A DNA stretch of 64,000 bases from Pseudonocardia cypriaca (GCF_006717045.1 NZ_VFPH01000003.1:1511999-1575998); one strand, 5' to 3'. Numbered from the stretch's first letter, positions 36,484 through 45,740 are shown. Numbers and translations: made by a program. Notes: a model not told the origin generated them from the sequence alone.

Positions 36484-36714
36484 GTGGTGCAGGTGGGGAA
36501 GTGGCGGTTCGGCGAGGCCGTGTGGATCGGGCTCGTCCTGGCGGTGCAGGGCTTCGGATCGGCGCTGGCGAAGGGGGTGTGGGACGCCAACTGGGGGCTG
36601 CTGGCCGTGGCCGAGCGCTGGACGCCGGTGCCGGTGTGGCTCGGCGTCGTGGTCGGCGTGGCCGGCCTGGTCGTGATCGTGCTCAGCAGGCGTCCGGTAC
36701 GCGGACGGAGCTAG
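36484..36714 (+). CDS. Small two-TM membrane protein
   Basis: A 76-residue protein with two hydrophobic helices (about 9-29 and 51-70) and an Arg-rich C-terminus. The frame ends at a TAG that is part of the left end of the 168-bp MITE, so the natural C-terminus may have been altered by the insertion. It is divergent from the TetR gene with a candidate operator between, which suggests repression by it. No family recognised; GTG 36484 start without a clear ribosome site. Confidence 0.5.
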   Translation: MVQVGKWRFGEAVWIGLVLAVQGFGSALAKGVWDANWGLLAVAERWTPVPVWLGVVVGVAGLVVIVLSRRPVRGRS

Positions 36715-36878
36715 TGCCCCGCCCCGAAAGGTTCACCACGTAACTCGGCGGCCCAGACGCCCGCTGGCCGCGTTGCCGCACGAGCCGAGTACGCCCGGTA
36801 CGAGGCTCGTGCGGCGCCTTGCCAGCGAACGCCTGGATCCACCGATTTACGCGCCAACCTTCCGGGGCGGGGCACTAG
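36711..36878. mobile_element. 168-bp MITE with 23-bp terminal inverted repeats
   Basis: The ends CTAGTGCCCCGCCCCGAAAGGTT and its near-perfect complement (one mismatch in 23) bracket 168 bp without an open gene. Both ends finish in CTAG, the target sequence of several IS5-group and IS630-like elements. Inside, GCCGCACGAGCC (36775-36786) pairs with GGCTCGTGCGGC (36804-36815) and CGCTGGC (36762) with GCCAGCG (36821), so nearly the whole element can fold into one long hairpin. It carries no transposase and would need one in trans. It supplies the stop codons of the genes on both sides. Confidence 0.8.
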
Positions 36879-37434
36879 TGCCCGCCGCGAGGTGAGCGGC
36901 CAGCGAGGCCGAGGCTCCGAGCAGTACGACATCGACCGCGTGCGCGACGAGGTCGATCCGGCCGATCCGGCTGAGCGGGAACGCGATGCCCGCGATCATC
37001 AGGGCCACGGCGACGGGACGCGGCACGAGCCGGGTCCACAGCAGTGCGGCGCCGAGCAGGACCAGCGAGAGGGGGAAGAGCGGGCCGGCTCCCCACAGTG
37101 CCAGCCAGGCGGCCACCGGATGCTGGTCGACCGCCGCGAGCGACTCGGCGGAGGAGACGCCGAAGGCGCCTTCGAAGAACCCCTGCAGGCCGAAGGCGAT
37201 GCCGCCGAAGGTGCCCAGCAGGGTGAGCACCAGGCCTGCGGCGGTCGCGGCGGGCAGGCGCGGGTGGAGTCGCTCCCAGGCGCCGACCAGGCCGTAGACC
37301 CATGTCGCGGAGGACAGTGCCACCAGGACGCCCCCGACGACGCCGTAGCGGCCGTCCACCCAGAAGAAGGTGGAGGCCGCGAGCAGCAGTGGGCCGAGCA
37401 CGAGGGATCCGCGGCGGAGTGCGATGAGGCTCAT
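36847..37434 (-). CDS. Six-TM membrane protein of unknown function
   Basis: A 195-residue protein with about six membrane helices and short loops, ending HLAAGTSAPPRKVGA. The final ten residues and the TAA at 36847 are encoded by the right end of the MITE, so the original C-terminus has been replaced. No family recognised. A perfect AGTAGG-CAG-CCTACT palindrome lies 16 bases ahead of the ATG and is probably an operator. Confidence 0.65.
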   Translation of the reverse strand: MSLIALRRGSLVLGPLLLAASTFFWVDGRYGVVGGVLVALSSATWVYGLVGAWERLHPRLPAATAAGLVLTLLGTFGGIAFGLQGFFEGAFGVSSAESLAAVDQHPVAAWLALWGAGPLFPLSLVLLGAALLWTRLVPRPVAVALMIAGIAFPLSRIGRIDLVAHAVDVVLLGASASLAAHLAAGTSAPPRKVGA

Positions 37435-37449
37435 GTCGCGGACGCTATG

Positions 37450-37464
37450 AGTAGGCAGCCTACT
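37450..37464. promoter_or_regulatory. Palindromic operator candidate AGTAGGCAGCCTACT
   Basis: Two perfect 6-base arms around a CAG centre, 16 bases upstream of the six-TM gene start. The location between the promoter and start codon suits a repressor site. The regulator is not obvious among the neighbours; the arms differ from the CAATA site by the TetR gene. Confidence 0.4.
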
Positions 37465-37475
37465 TGTGGATCCGA

Positions 37476-37503
37476 GCGGACCCCGAGATCCCTCGGGGTC
37501 CGC
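37476..37503. terminator. Terminator of the glyoxylate operon
   Basis: GCGGACCCCGAG pairs with CTCGGGGTCCGC over a 4-nt loop, eight bases past the gcl stop codon on the minus strand. Confidence 0.8.
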
Positions 37504-37510
37504 CCGGCGG

Positions 37511-39229
37511 TCAGTCGGCGACCGGCACCAGGTCGGGCACCGGCTCGAACTCGGTGATGGCGTCGAGCGACTGCCCCATCGCGGCGTTCGCCTCCCGCTC
37601 CACCATGATCTCGACGAGCACGGGGAGCTGCTGGGCCTCGGACTCGAGGGACGCCCACGCGAGGGCGTCGGCGATCTCCTCGGGCCGCTCCACCCGCCGC
37701 GCCGGGCAGCCGAAGGCGTTCATGAGCGTGACGTGGTCGATGCCGCCCTCGCCGTAGTGCAGGTCGACGGCGTAGTTCATGTCGTAGCCGAGCTCGGCCT
37801 GCCGGATCAGCCCCAGGTACTCGTTGTTCACCATGACGATGACGAACGGGATCCGGTACTGCGCCGCGACCGCGATCTCCTCCATGAGGAACTGGAAGGA
37901 GTAGTCGCCGACGACCGCGACGACCTGCTTGTCCGGGTAGGCGCACTTGACGCCGATCGCGGCGGGCACCTCCCAGCCGAGCGGGCCGGCCTGGCCGCAC
38001 ACCAGGTAGTGCCGCGGGCGGAACGTCTGCTGGAACTGCCCCGACCAGATCTGGTAGAGCCCGATCGCCGTGACGAACGTGGTGTCGGGCCCGAAGGCGC
38101 GGTTCAGCTCCCGGTAGACGCGCGGCGGCTTGATCGGCACGTCGTCGAAGTCGTCGCGGCGCAGCAGCGTGCCGCGCAGCTCCGCCACCCGCTCCACCCA
38201 GCGCCCGGGCGCGTGCTGGGGCGAGGCGCCGCGGGCGTGCTCGTCCAGCGCGGCCAGGGTGGGCTTGGCGTGGCCGACGATCCCGAGGTCCGGTTCGAAG
38301 ACCTTGCCGATCTGGGTCGGCTCGATGTCGACGTGGACGAACTTCCGTCCACGCCGGTAGGTCTCCAGATCGCCGGTGTGCCGGTCGCCGAACCGGGCGC
38401 CGACGGCGAGCACCAGGTCGCTCTCCAGGAACGCGGCGTTGCCCCACCGGGTCTGCGTCTGCAGGCCGGCCATGCCGGCGAAGAGGGGGTGGTCCTCCGG
38501 GAACGCGCCCTTGCCCATGAGCGTGACCTGCACCGGCACCTGCAGGTACTCGGCGAGCCTGCGCAGCTCGTCGCACGCCTCGGCGCCGATCACACCGCCG
38601 CCTGCGAGGATGATCGGGCGCTCCGCGTCGAGCAGCATCCGGACGGCCGCGGCGATCGGCTGCGGGCGCGGCAGCGGGACGTCCACCGGCAACGGCGCGT
38701 CGAGCGCGGGGTCGTAGAGGCAGGTGCCCTTCTGCACGTCGATCGGCAGGTCGATCAGGACCGGCCCCGGCCGGCCGGAGCGGGCGATCCGGAAGGCCTC
38801 CCGGAAGACCCACGGCGCCTGGGCGGGCTCCTTCAGCTGCACCGCCCATTTCGTGACCGGCTTGGCGATCTCGACGATGTCGACCGCCTGGAACGCCTCC
38901 TGGTGCAGCTTCGCCCTGGGCGCCTGGCCGGTGATGCAGATCATCGGGATGGAGTCGGCGAGCGCCGTGTACAGCCCGGTGATCATGTTGGTCCCGGCTG
39001 GGCCGGAGGTCCCGATCGACACCCCGACCTTGCCGGTGGCTCGTGCCCACCCGTCGGCGGCGTGCGTGCCGCCCTCCTCGTGCCGCACCGTGAGGTGCTT
39101 GATCCCGCTCTTCCGCAGCGCGGCGTACAGCGGCAGGATCGCGGCGCCCGGGATCCCGAACACCGTGTCGACCCCTTCCGACTCGAGCACCGCGGCGACG
39201 GCTTCCATGCAGGGGATGGGGGTCGTCAT
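37511..39229 (-). CDS. gcl: Glyoxylate carboligase (tartronate-semialdehyde synthase)
   Basis: ThDP and FAD enzyme of 572 residues joining two glyoxylates to tartronate semialdehyde and CO2. It matches E. coli Gcl through the whole length: TSGPAGTNMITGLYTALADSIPMICITGQAPRA in pieces, FQAVDIVEIAKPV, HIDIEPTQIGKV-like VHVDIEPTQIGK, and CGQAGPLGW. Unlike E. coli Gcl, which has Val51, this enzyme has Glu51 (RHEEGGTHAADG), the canonical ThDP-activating Glu. It is somewhat shorter than the 590-residue norm near the C-terminus. ATG 39229 overlaps the glxR stop (ATGA). Last gene of sucC-sucD-hyi-glxR-gcl. Confidence 0.92.
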   Translation of the reverse strand: MTTPIPCMEAVAAVLESEGVDTVFGIPGAAILPLYAALRKSGIKHLTVRHEEGGTHAADGWARATGKVGVSIGTSGPAGTNMITGLYTALADSIPMICITGQAPRAKLHQEAFQAVDIVEIAKPVTKWAVQLKEPAQAPWVFREAFRIARSGRPGPVLIDLPIDVQKGTCLYDPALDAPLPVDVPLPRPQPIAAAVRMLLDAERPIILAGGGVIGAEACDELRRLAEYLQVPVQVTLMGKGAFPEDHPLFAGMAGLQTQTRWGNAAFLESDLVLAVGARFGDRHTGDLETYRRGRKFVHVDIEPTQIGKVFEPDLGIVGHAKPTLAALDEHARGASPQHAPGRWVERVAELRGTLLRRDDFDDVPIKPPRVYRELNRAFGPDTTFVTAIGLYQIWSGQFQQTFRPRHYLVCGQAGPLGWEVPAAIGVKCAYPDKQVVAVVGDYSFQFLMEEIAVAAQYRIPFVIVMVNNEYLGLIRQAELGYDMNYAVDLHYGEGGIDHVTLMNAFGCPARRVERPEEIADALAWASLESEAQQLPVLVEIMVEREANAAMGQSLDAITEFEPVPDLVPVAD

Positions 39230-40107
39230 GAGGCAGCCTTTCCCGAGACGGTCTCCAGCACCTTCAGCAGCGCCGAGTGGTCGAGCGAGCCGTGGCCCTG
39301 TGCGCGGGCGGCGGCGATGAGCTGGGCGGTGAGGCCGGTCATCGGCAGCGCGACGCCGGCCTCGCGGGCCGCGGCGAGCGCGATGCCCATGTCCTTGTGG
39401 TGCAGATCGATCCGGAATCCGGGAGCGAAATCCCGCGCGACCATCGACTTCCGCTTGAGCTCGAGGATCCGGCTGCCGGCGAGCCCGCCCGCCAGCACGT
39501 CGAGCCCGGGGCCCGGGTCCACCCCGGACGCCTCCAGCAGCACGATCGCCTCGGCGACCAGCGCGTAGATCCCACCGACCACGAGCTGGTTGGCGGCCTT
39601 CACGGTCTGGCCGGCGCCGCTCGGCCCGACGTGCACGATCGTCTTGCCGAGCACCTCGAACACCGGCCGGGCCGCATCGAACGCGTGGACGTCGCCGCCC
39701 ACCATGATCGAGAGGACGCCGTCGATCGCGCCCTTCTCGCCGCCGCTCACCGGTGCGTCGAGTGCGCGCACCCCGCGGGCCGCGGCCGCGGCGCCCACCG
39801 CGACCGACGTGTCCGGCCGGATCGTGCTCATGTCGATCAGCAGCAGGCCCGGCTCGGCGTGCTCGAGCACCCCGCCCGGACCGAGGACGACCTCCTCGAC
39901 CTGCGGCGAGTCCGGCAGCATCGTGATCACGACGTCGGCGGCGGTCGCGGCGGCCACCGAGTCGACGTACTTGCCGCCCGCGGTGACGAGCCGCTCCGCC
40001 GCGGCCTGCTGCGTGTCGTGGCCGAGCACGGTGTGGCCTGCCGCGAGGAGGTTGGCGGCCATCGGGCCGCCCATGATCCCCAACCCGATGAACCCGATGG
40101 TCGTCAT
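39226..40107 (-). CDS. glxR: Tartronate semialdehyde reductase (2-hydroxy-3-oxopropionate reductase)
   Basis: A 293-residue beta-hydroxyacid dehydrogenase. The N-terminal signature GFIGLGIMGGPMAANLL is the NAD(P) site; LDAPVSGGEKGA is the substrate loop; the catalytic Lys is in GAGQTVKAANQLVVGG; and the helical domain has FRIDLHHKDMGIAL. It reduces tartronate semialdehyde to D-glycerate after Gcl. The same fold includes 3-hydroxyisobutyrate dehydrogenase, but the operon with gcl and hyi makes GlxR the natural choice. ATG 40107 overlaps the hyi stop. Confidence 0.9.
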   Translation of the reverse strand: MTTIGFIGLGIMGGPMAANLLAAGHTVLGHDTQQAAAERLVTAGGKYVDSVAAATAADVVITMLPDSPQVEEVVLGPGGVLEHAEPGLLLIDMSTIRPDTSVAVGAAAAARGVRALDAPVSGGEKGAIDGVLSIMVGGDVHAFDAARPVFEVLGKTIVHVGPSGAGQTVKAANQLVVGGIYALVAEAIVLLEASGVDPGPGLDVLAGGLAGSRILELKRKSMVARDFAPGFRIDLHHKDMGIALAAAREAGVALPMTGLTAQLIAAARAQGHGSLDHSALLKVLETVSGKAAS

Positions 40108-40945
40108 GCAATCTCCTCGACGGTCGCGGATCGAAGGTGCCCGGGGAGCCAGCCGAAGCTGTCGGCGCTGGGGCCGACCGGCTTGTACTCGAGCCCCACG
40201 TGGCCGGCGTAGCCGCTCGCGGCGAGCCGCCCGAGCACGGCGTCCCAGTCGAGCTCGCCGGTACCGGGCTGCCCGCGGCCCGGTGGGTCGGCGATCTGGA
40301 CGTGGGTGAACCGGTTGCCGCGCAGCTCGACGAGGCGTTCGACCGGCTCGCCCATCCGCGCGAGGTGGTAGAGGTCGGCGAGGAAGCCCACGTTCGGCAC
40401 GCCGTGCACGACCTTCAGGTAGTCGACGAGGTCGAGCGCCTTCTGGGACGAGGTGATCGGGTAGCGCGGGCTCTCGTAGCTGTTGAGCGCCTCGATCACC
40501 ACCGTCGCCCCGACGCGGTCCGCAGCCGCCGCGGCGACCACGAGGTTCTCGGTGGCGAGCTCCCGCTGTTCCGGCACCGTCACGTCGGCGTCGCGGTTGC
40601 CGTAGAGCGCGTTGAGCACGGTGCAGCCCAGCGAGGCCGCGAACCCGACGGCCACGTCGACGTTGGCGCGGAACCGCGCGCTCTCGGACGGCCGGGAGAG
40701 CAGCCCCCGGTCGCCCGCGGCCATGTCGCCCGCGTCGAAGTTGAGCCCGACCAGGCGGACCCCGGCGTCGTTGATCGCGGTTCGCAGCGCGTCCAGCTCG
40801 CGGTCGGCGGGCACCGGCTCCGGGAACGGCCACCACAGCTCCACCGCGTCGAACCCGGCAGCAGCCGCGGCGGCGGGCCGCTGGAGCAGCGGGAGCTCGG
40901 TGAAGAGGATGGACAGGTTCACGTCGTAGCGCAGCGGCGCGGCGG

Positions 40946-40949
<4 letters not shown>
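40104..40949 (-). CDS. hyi: Hydroxypyruvate isomerase
   Basis: A 281-residue TIM-barrel enzyme of the AP endonuclease 2 / sugar isomerase superfamily that interconverts hydroxypyruvate and tartronate semialdehyde. NLSILFTELPLLQRPAAAAAAGFDAVELWWPF at the start and VIEALNSYESPRYPI, GFLADLYHLARMGEP and HVQIADPPGRGQPGTGELDW later supply the metal ligands (Glu, Asp-x-x-His, His, Glu) expected of Hyi. GTG 40949 overlaps the sucD stop as GTGA. The gcl-hyi-glxR trio is the classic glyoxylate-assimilation set. Confidence 0.9.
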
Positions 40950-41851
<902 letters not shown>

Positions 41852-41853
41852 GC

Positions 41854-43041
41854 TCAGGCTCCTGCCGCGTCGTGGCTCCCGGCGCCGGCCGAGGCGAGCT
41901 GGGCAGCGCGATCCGCCGCCTCGTCCATGGTCGTGACCTGCGTGACGAGGGGGTGGTTCGCCTCGTCGAGGATCCGGCGGCCCTCGAGGACGTTGTTGCC
42001 GTCCAGCCGCACGACCAGCGGCTTGGTGGCCGAGTCGCCGAGGATCTTCAGCGCCTCGACGATGCCGGTTGCGACCGCGTCGCACGCGGTGATGCCGCCG
42101 AACACGTTGACGAACACGCTCTTGACGTCCGGGTCGCCGAGGATGACGTCCAGCCCGGCGGCCATCACCTCGGCCGACGCGCCACCACCGATGTCGAGGA
42201 AGTTCGCCGGCTTCACGCCGCCGTGCTTCTCCCCGGCGTACGCGACGACGTCCAGGGTGCTCATCACCAAACCCGCACCGTTGCCGATGATGCCGACCTG
42301 GCCGTCGAGCTTGACGTAGTTGAGGTCCTTCGCCTTCGCCTTGGCCTCGAGCGGGTCCTCGCTGCGCTGGTCCACCAGGTCGGCGTGACCGGGGTGGCGG
42401 AACGCGGCGTTGTCGTCGAGGGTGACCTTGCCGTCGAGCGCGACGATCTCGCCCTGCCCGGTCCGGACCAGGGGGTTGACCTCGACGAGGGTGGCGTCCT
42501 CCGCCACGAACGCGTCCCACAGGCTCGTGATCGCCTTGGCGGCCTCCTCGGCCACCTCGCCCGGCAGAACGGCGGCGATCCGGGCGGCGGTGGCGGTGTC
42601 GACGCCGGTCAGCGGGTCGATCGGCACCTTGAGGAGCGCATCGGGGCGCTCGACGGCCAGCTGCTCGATCTCGACGCCGCCCTCTGCCGAGCACATCGCG
42701 AGGAACGTGCGGTTCGACCGGTCCAGCAGGAAGGAGAGGTAGTACTCCTCGGCGATGTCGCTCGCCTCCGTGACCAGGACGCGGTGCACGGTGTGGCCCT
42801 TGATGTCCATCCCGAGGATCGCGGCGGCCTTCTCCCGCGCCTCCTCCGGCGTCCGCGCCAGCTGCACGCCACCGGCCTTGCCGCGGCCGCCGGTCTTCAC
42901 CTGGGCCTTGACCACGACCGGTCCGTCGAGCTCACGCGCCCGGTCCTCGGCCTCGCTCGGGGTATCGGCCACCGCGCCACCCGGGACGGGCACGCCGTGA
43001 GCGGCGAAGACGTCCCTGGCCTGGTGCTCGTAGAGGTCCAC
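41854..43041 (-). CDS. sucC: Succinyl-CoA ligase-like beta subunit
   Basis: A 395-residue beta subunit with ATP-grasp domain (MDLYEHQARDVFAAHGVPVPGG; VVVKAQVKTGGRGKAGGVQLA; LVEVNPLV) and a C-terminal domain with NFLDIGGGASAEVM and VFVNVFGGITACD. First gene of the operon sucC-sucD-hyi-glxR-gcl, transcribed away from the OxlT-like transporter. GTG 43041 has GGGAGA eight bases upstream. A candidate GntR operator lies 44 bases before the start. Substrate (succinate or malate) cannot be told from sequence alone. Confidence 0.88.
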   Translation of the reverse strand: MDLYEHQARDVFAAHGVPVPGGAVADTPSEAEDRARELDGPVVVKAQVKTGGRGKAGGVQLARTPEEAREKAAAILGMDIKGHTVHRVLVTEASDIAEEYYLSFLLDRSNRTFLAMCSAEGGVEIEQLAVERPDALLKVPIDPLTGVDTATAARIAAVLPGEVAEEAAKAITSLWDAFVAEDATLVEVNPLVRTGQGEIVALDGKVTLDDNAAFRHPGHADLVDQRSEDPLEAKAKAKDLNYVKLDGQVGIIGNGAGLVMSTLDVVAYAGEKHGGVKPANFLDIGGGASAEVMAAGLDVILGDPDVKSVFVNVFGGITACDAVATGIVEALKILGDSATKPLVVRLDGNNVLEGRRILDEANHPLVTQVTTMDEAADRAAQLASAGAGSHDAAGA

Positions 43042-43084
43042 AGTGCGGGTCTCCCGTCTGCTGCTCGAGCAATGACGGTCGACT

Positions 43085-43096
43085 GTATGCAGTATG
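43085..43096. promoter_or_regulatory. Candidate GntR operator upstream of sucC
   Basis: GTATGCAGTATG is the exact complement of CATACTGCATAC found at 34744-34755. It lies in the 130-base divergent region between the glyoxylate operon and the transporter gene, on the sucC side. Confidence 0.6.
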
Positions 43097-43148
43097 GAGA
43101 ATCTTGTCCAGGGTACTTGTGCTCCCGGTCACGCTGCCGCACTATCGG

Positions 43149-43159
43149 CATACTGTATG
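43149..43159. promoter_or_regulatory. Candidate GntR operator upstream of the transporter
   Basis: The perfect 11-base palindrome CATACTGTATG lies 12 bases before the transporter ATG, overlapping the area where a repressor would block transcription or ribosome loading. Confidence 0.6.
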
Positions 43160-43171
43160 GAAGGAGTCGAC

Positions 43172-44542
43172 ATGGCGATGTCAGGCTCGGGCGCCGTCCG
43201 GGAGATCCGCGACAACCACGGCCGCCGCTACCGCGTGGGTGAGTCCCCTGAGGAGCTGATCGGCCGTCCCCGCTCCAGCGTGCTGTGGCAGGCGTGGTTG
43301 CCCATGGCGGCCGTCGGTGTGCTGCAGTACGGGTACGGCGCCGCGGTGCCCGCGCTGATGGAGCGCAACGGCTGGAACCTCGTCGGCGCGATCTGGCTGC
43401 TCGCCGGGTGGACCGTGCTCCAGGCGACCGTCGGCCTGCCCACCGCCTACCTGCGCGAGCGCCATCGGATCGGACCGCGGCCCGTGATGGTCGCGGGCGC
43501 CGCCCTATCCGCGCTCGGGCTCGTGGTGCTCGCGCACAGCACCGACCTGCTGGGCGCGCTGCTCGGCTACGCCGTCCTCGGCGGCACCGGCGCGGGCCTC
43601 GTCTACGCGGCCTGCACCTCCACCGTGGCGAAGTGGTACCCCGAGCGCATGGGCCGGCGGGTGAGCGCGGTGACCGGAGCCTTCGCCTACGGGTCCGTGC
43701 CGTTCATCGTCGCCGCCGTGATCGGTCTGCACGCGGGGAACCTCACCGTGGTCCTCGACACCGCCGCGGTGGTGCTCTTCCTGCTCGTGGCCGGTCCGGG
43801 CCTCTTCTTCCGCGACCCGCCCGAGCGGTGGTGGCCCGTCGAGGTCGACCCGCAGGCATGGGCCCTGCGCAACCCGGCCCGCCGGATGAACCCGCCCGCC
43901 ATCCGCGAGTTCTCACCCGCGCAGGCGATGCAGACCCGGGTGCTGCCGGCGATGTACCTGATCCTGGTCGGCGCCGGAGCGGTGTCGCTGTTCAACGCAG
44001 CCTTCATCGTGGTCTACGCCGGTGGCGTGACGGCCACGATCGGCGCCGTCGCGCTCGCGGCCGGCCTGTTCGCAGGCGTCAACGGGGCCGGCAGGGCCTT
44101 CGCCGTGCGGGTGTCGGACCGGTTCGGGCGTTGCCGCACGTTGAGCGCGGTGCTCGCCGTGCAGGGGGTGGCGCAGCTGCTGTTCGCGCTCTCCGCCTCC
44201 ACGGGCAGGACGGGAGCGCTCGAGGTGGCGGCCGTGCTCGCAGGCCTCGGCGGTGGCGGCTTCTACCCGATCTTCGCCAGCCTGGCCCGGGAGTACTTCG
44301 GCGAGCAGAGCGCGCTCGAGGTGCACGGCCTCGTCTACAGCGCCAAGGCCGTGGGTGGCGTGCTCGGCATCGGGCTCGCCGCGCTCGCCGTCACGACGTG
44401 GGGTTGGGCCGCCACCTTCGCGGGCGCGGCCGTCGTGTCGCTCGTCGCGGCCCGCGCCGCGGGTGCGCTGCAGCGTCCAGGGCTGCCGAGCACCCTGCCG
44501 CGGCCCCGGATGCCGGAGCAGCCGTCCGGGTTCGCCGTCTGA
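43172..44542 (+). CDS. MFS transporter, oxalate/formate antiporter (OFA) type
   Basis: A 456-residue 12-TM major facilitator. The N-terminal half carries GGTGAGLVYAACTSTVAKWYPERMGRR, the OFA-family pattern (G.G.G..Y....KWFP), and the eleventh helix carries LVYSAKAVGGVLG, with a Lys where Oxalobacter OxlT has its substrate-binding Lys355. That makes exchange or uptake of a small dicarboxylate such as oxalate plausible; monocarboxylates are also handled by the family. ATG 43172 is preceded by AAGGAG. Divergent from the sucC operon with candidate operators between. A terminator follows. Confidence 0.85.
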   Translation: MAMSGSGAVREIRDNHGRRYRVGESPEELIGRPRSSVLWQAWLPMAAVGVLQYGYGAAVPALMERNGWNLVGAIWLLAGWTVLQATVGLPTAYLRERHRIGPRPVMVAGAALSALGLVVLAHSTDLLGALLGYAVLGGTGAGLVYAACTSTVAKWYPERMGRRVSAVTGAFAYGSVPFIVAAVIGLHAGNLTVVLDTAAVVLFLLVAGPGLFFRDPPERWWPVEVDPQAWALRNPARRMNPPAIREFSPAQAMQTRVLPAMYLILVGAGAVSLFNAAFIVVYAGGVTATIGAVALAAGLFAGVNGAGRAFAVRVSDRFGRCRTLSAVLAVQGVAQLLFALSASTGRTGALEVAAVLAGLGGGGFYPIFASLAREYFGEQSALEVHGLVYSAKAVGGVLGIGLAALAVTTWGWAATFAGAAVVSLVAARAAGALQRPGLPSTLPRPRMPEQPSGFAV

Positions 44543-44549
44543 GACGCCG

Positions 44550-44579
44550 GTGGCCGCCCCCTGTGAAGGGGGCGGCCAC
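44550..44579. terminator. Terminator downstream of the OFA transporter
   Basis: GTGGCCGCCCCC pairs with GGGGGCGGCCAC over a TGTGAA loop, followed by GGTCTTG. It starts eight bases after the transporter stop and can also end the small minus-strand gene at 44601-44789. Confidence 0.85.
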
Positions 44580-44600
44580 GGTCTTGCCTGCCGGTGCTCG

Positions 44601-44789
44601 TCAGGCCCGGGTGAAGGGGCGGTCCTCGGTGACGGGGCGCGTCCGCGTGGTGAGCGGCTGGGCCTCGGCGCCGCGGGCGCGCTGGGCCCGCAGTGCGGCG
44701 TCCAGGCCGAGGCCGATGCTGCGGCCGTCGGCAGAGGCGCCGCGGGGCAGGTCCGCCAGGGACCGGAAGAAGTTGCGCAGGGTACGCAT
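44601..44789 (-). CDS. Small protein of unknown function (62 aa)
   Basis: A 62-residue frame, MRTLRNFFRSLADLPRG..., with an amphipathic basic N-terminal helix and a polar Arg-rich rest. It is kept because a very good ribosome site, GGAGGTGG, lies seven bases before the ATG and it ends at the shared terminator. No membrane segment or known domain. It lies between the OFA transporter and the GntR gene. A regulatory or stress-related small protein is possible, but nothing proves it. Confidence 0.45.
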   Translation of the reverse strand: MRTLRNFFRSLADLPRGASADGRSIGLGLDAALRAQRARGAEAQPLTTRTRPVTEDRPFTRA

Positions 44790-44971
44790 GTCGTTCCACC
44801 TCCGTGTTCAGGGTTCCCCGACCGCGAGCCGTCATGCGTGATCGGACGCGGCAGCGCCGATCTTTCGGCGCGCGGGGAGGGCCGGCGCGCTGCGTCGCGC
44901 GTCGGATGGGCGTGCGGGGACCCGCCGGTCGGGCGGGTGTGCTCGGCGTCGTCGTCGGTGCCGAGATGGGA

Positions 44972-44990
44972 CGGGGCGCAGTCGGCCCCG
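44972..44990. terminator. Short hairpin past the GntR gene
   Basis: CGGGGC pairs with GCCCCG over a 7-nt loop, six bases beyond the GntR stop codon. Only six pairs, so weak. Confidence 0.35.
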
Positions 44991-44995
44991 GCCGG

Positions 44996-45715
44996 TCAGT
45001 GGACGCGACCCCGGAGTGCGGGGGCCGCGTCGTCCGCGTCGTCGCGGTGCTCCAGGTAGGAGCGGCGGGTGTGCTCGGTGTGGGCGGACATGACCTCGCC
45101 GGCTCGGGCGGCGTCGCCCGCCGCGATCGCGTCGATCAGGGCCGCGTGCTCGATCCAGGACTGCTCGCCGCGGTGGCGGGCCACCGGCGTGTAGTACCAG
45201 CGGACCCGGCGGTCGACCTGCCCGGCCAGCTCGACGAGCACGTCGTTGCCGGACATCTTCATCACTTCCCTGTGCAGCTCGGCGTTGAGCTCCACCAGCG
45301 TGGTGACGTCCTCGGCGGCGAGGGCATCGCGGCCGCGGTCGCACAGCTCCCGCAGGCGGGCGACGCCCTCCTCGGTGGCCCGGGTGGCGGCCAGCCGCGC
45401 GGACTCGGTCTCCAGCAGGCTGCGCACTGCGAGCAGCTGGTCGGCCTCCTCCACGGTGGGCGTGTGGACGAACGCGCCCAGGCCCGGCCGCAGGTCGACC
45501 CACCCGTCGTTCTTCAGCCACTGGAGCGCCTCGCGCACCGGCTGCCGGGATACGCCCAGCATCAGCGCCAGCTCGCTCTCCACGAGGTGCTGGCCCGGCT
45601 GGAGGCTCCGGCTGACGATCATTTCCAGGATCGCGCTGTAGACGCTCTCGCGAAGCGGGACCGGGCGGGCGATCCGCCGGCTGCCGGCTTCGGTGGAGGT
45701 CTCTGACAGTGCCAT
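44996..45715 (-). CDS. GntR family regulator, FadR/FCD subfamily
   Basis: A 239-residue regulator: winged helix at 20-85 (LRESVYSAILEMIVSRSLQPGQHLVESELALMLGVSRQPVREAL in pieces) and an all-helical FCD ligand domain whose metal-site pattern (D/E...H...H...H) fits AELHREVMKMSGN and EHAALIDAI...HTEHTRR. FCD proteins usually respond to carboxylates such as lactate, glycolate or gluconate, which suits control of the neighbouring acid-catabolic genes. AGGAGCA precedes ATG 45715. A site resembling CATACTGCATAC (10 of 12) lies 26 bases upstream, so autoregulation is likely. Confidence 0.88.
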   Translation of the reverse strand: MALSETSTEAGSRRIARPVPLRESVYSAILEMIVSRSLQPGQHLVESELALMLGVSRQPVREALQWLKNDGWVDLRPGLGAFVHTPTVEEADQLLAVRSLLETESARLAATRATEEGVARLRELCDRGRDALAAEDVTTLVELNAELHREVMKMSGNDVLVELAGQVDRRVRWYYTPVARHRGEQSWIEHAALIDAIAAGDAARAGEVMSAHTEHTRRSYLEHRDDADDAAPALRGRVH

Positions 45716-45740
45716 CGCGTGCTCCTGGTCCGGTCGACTG

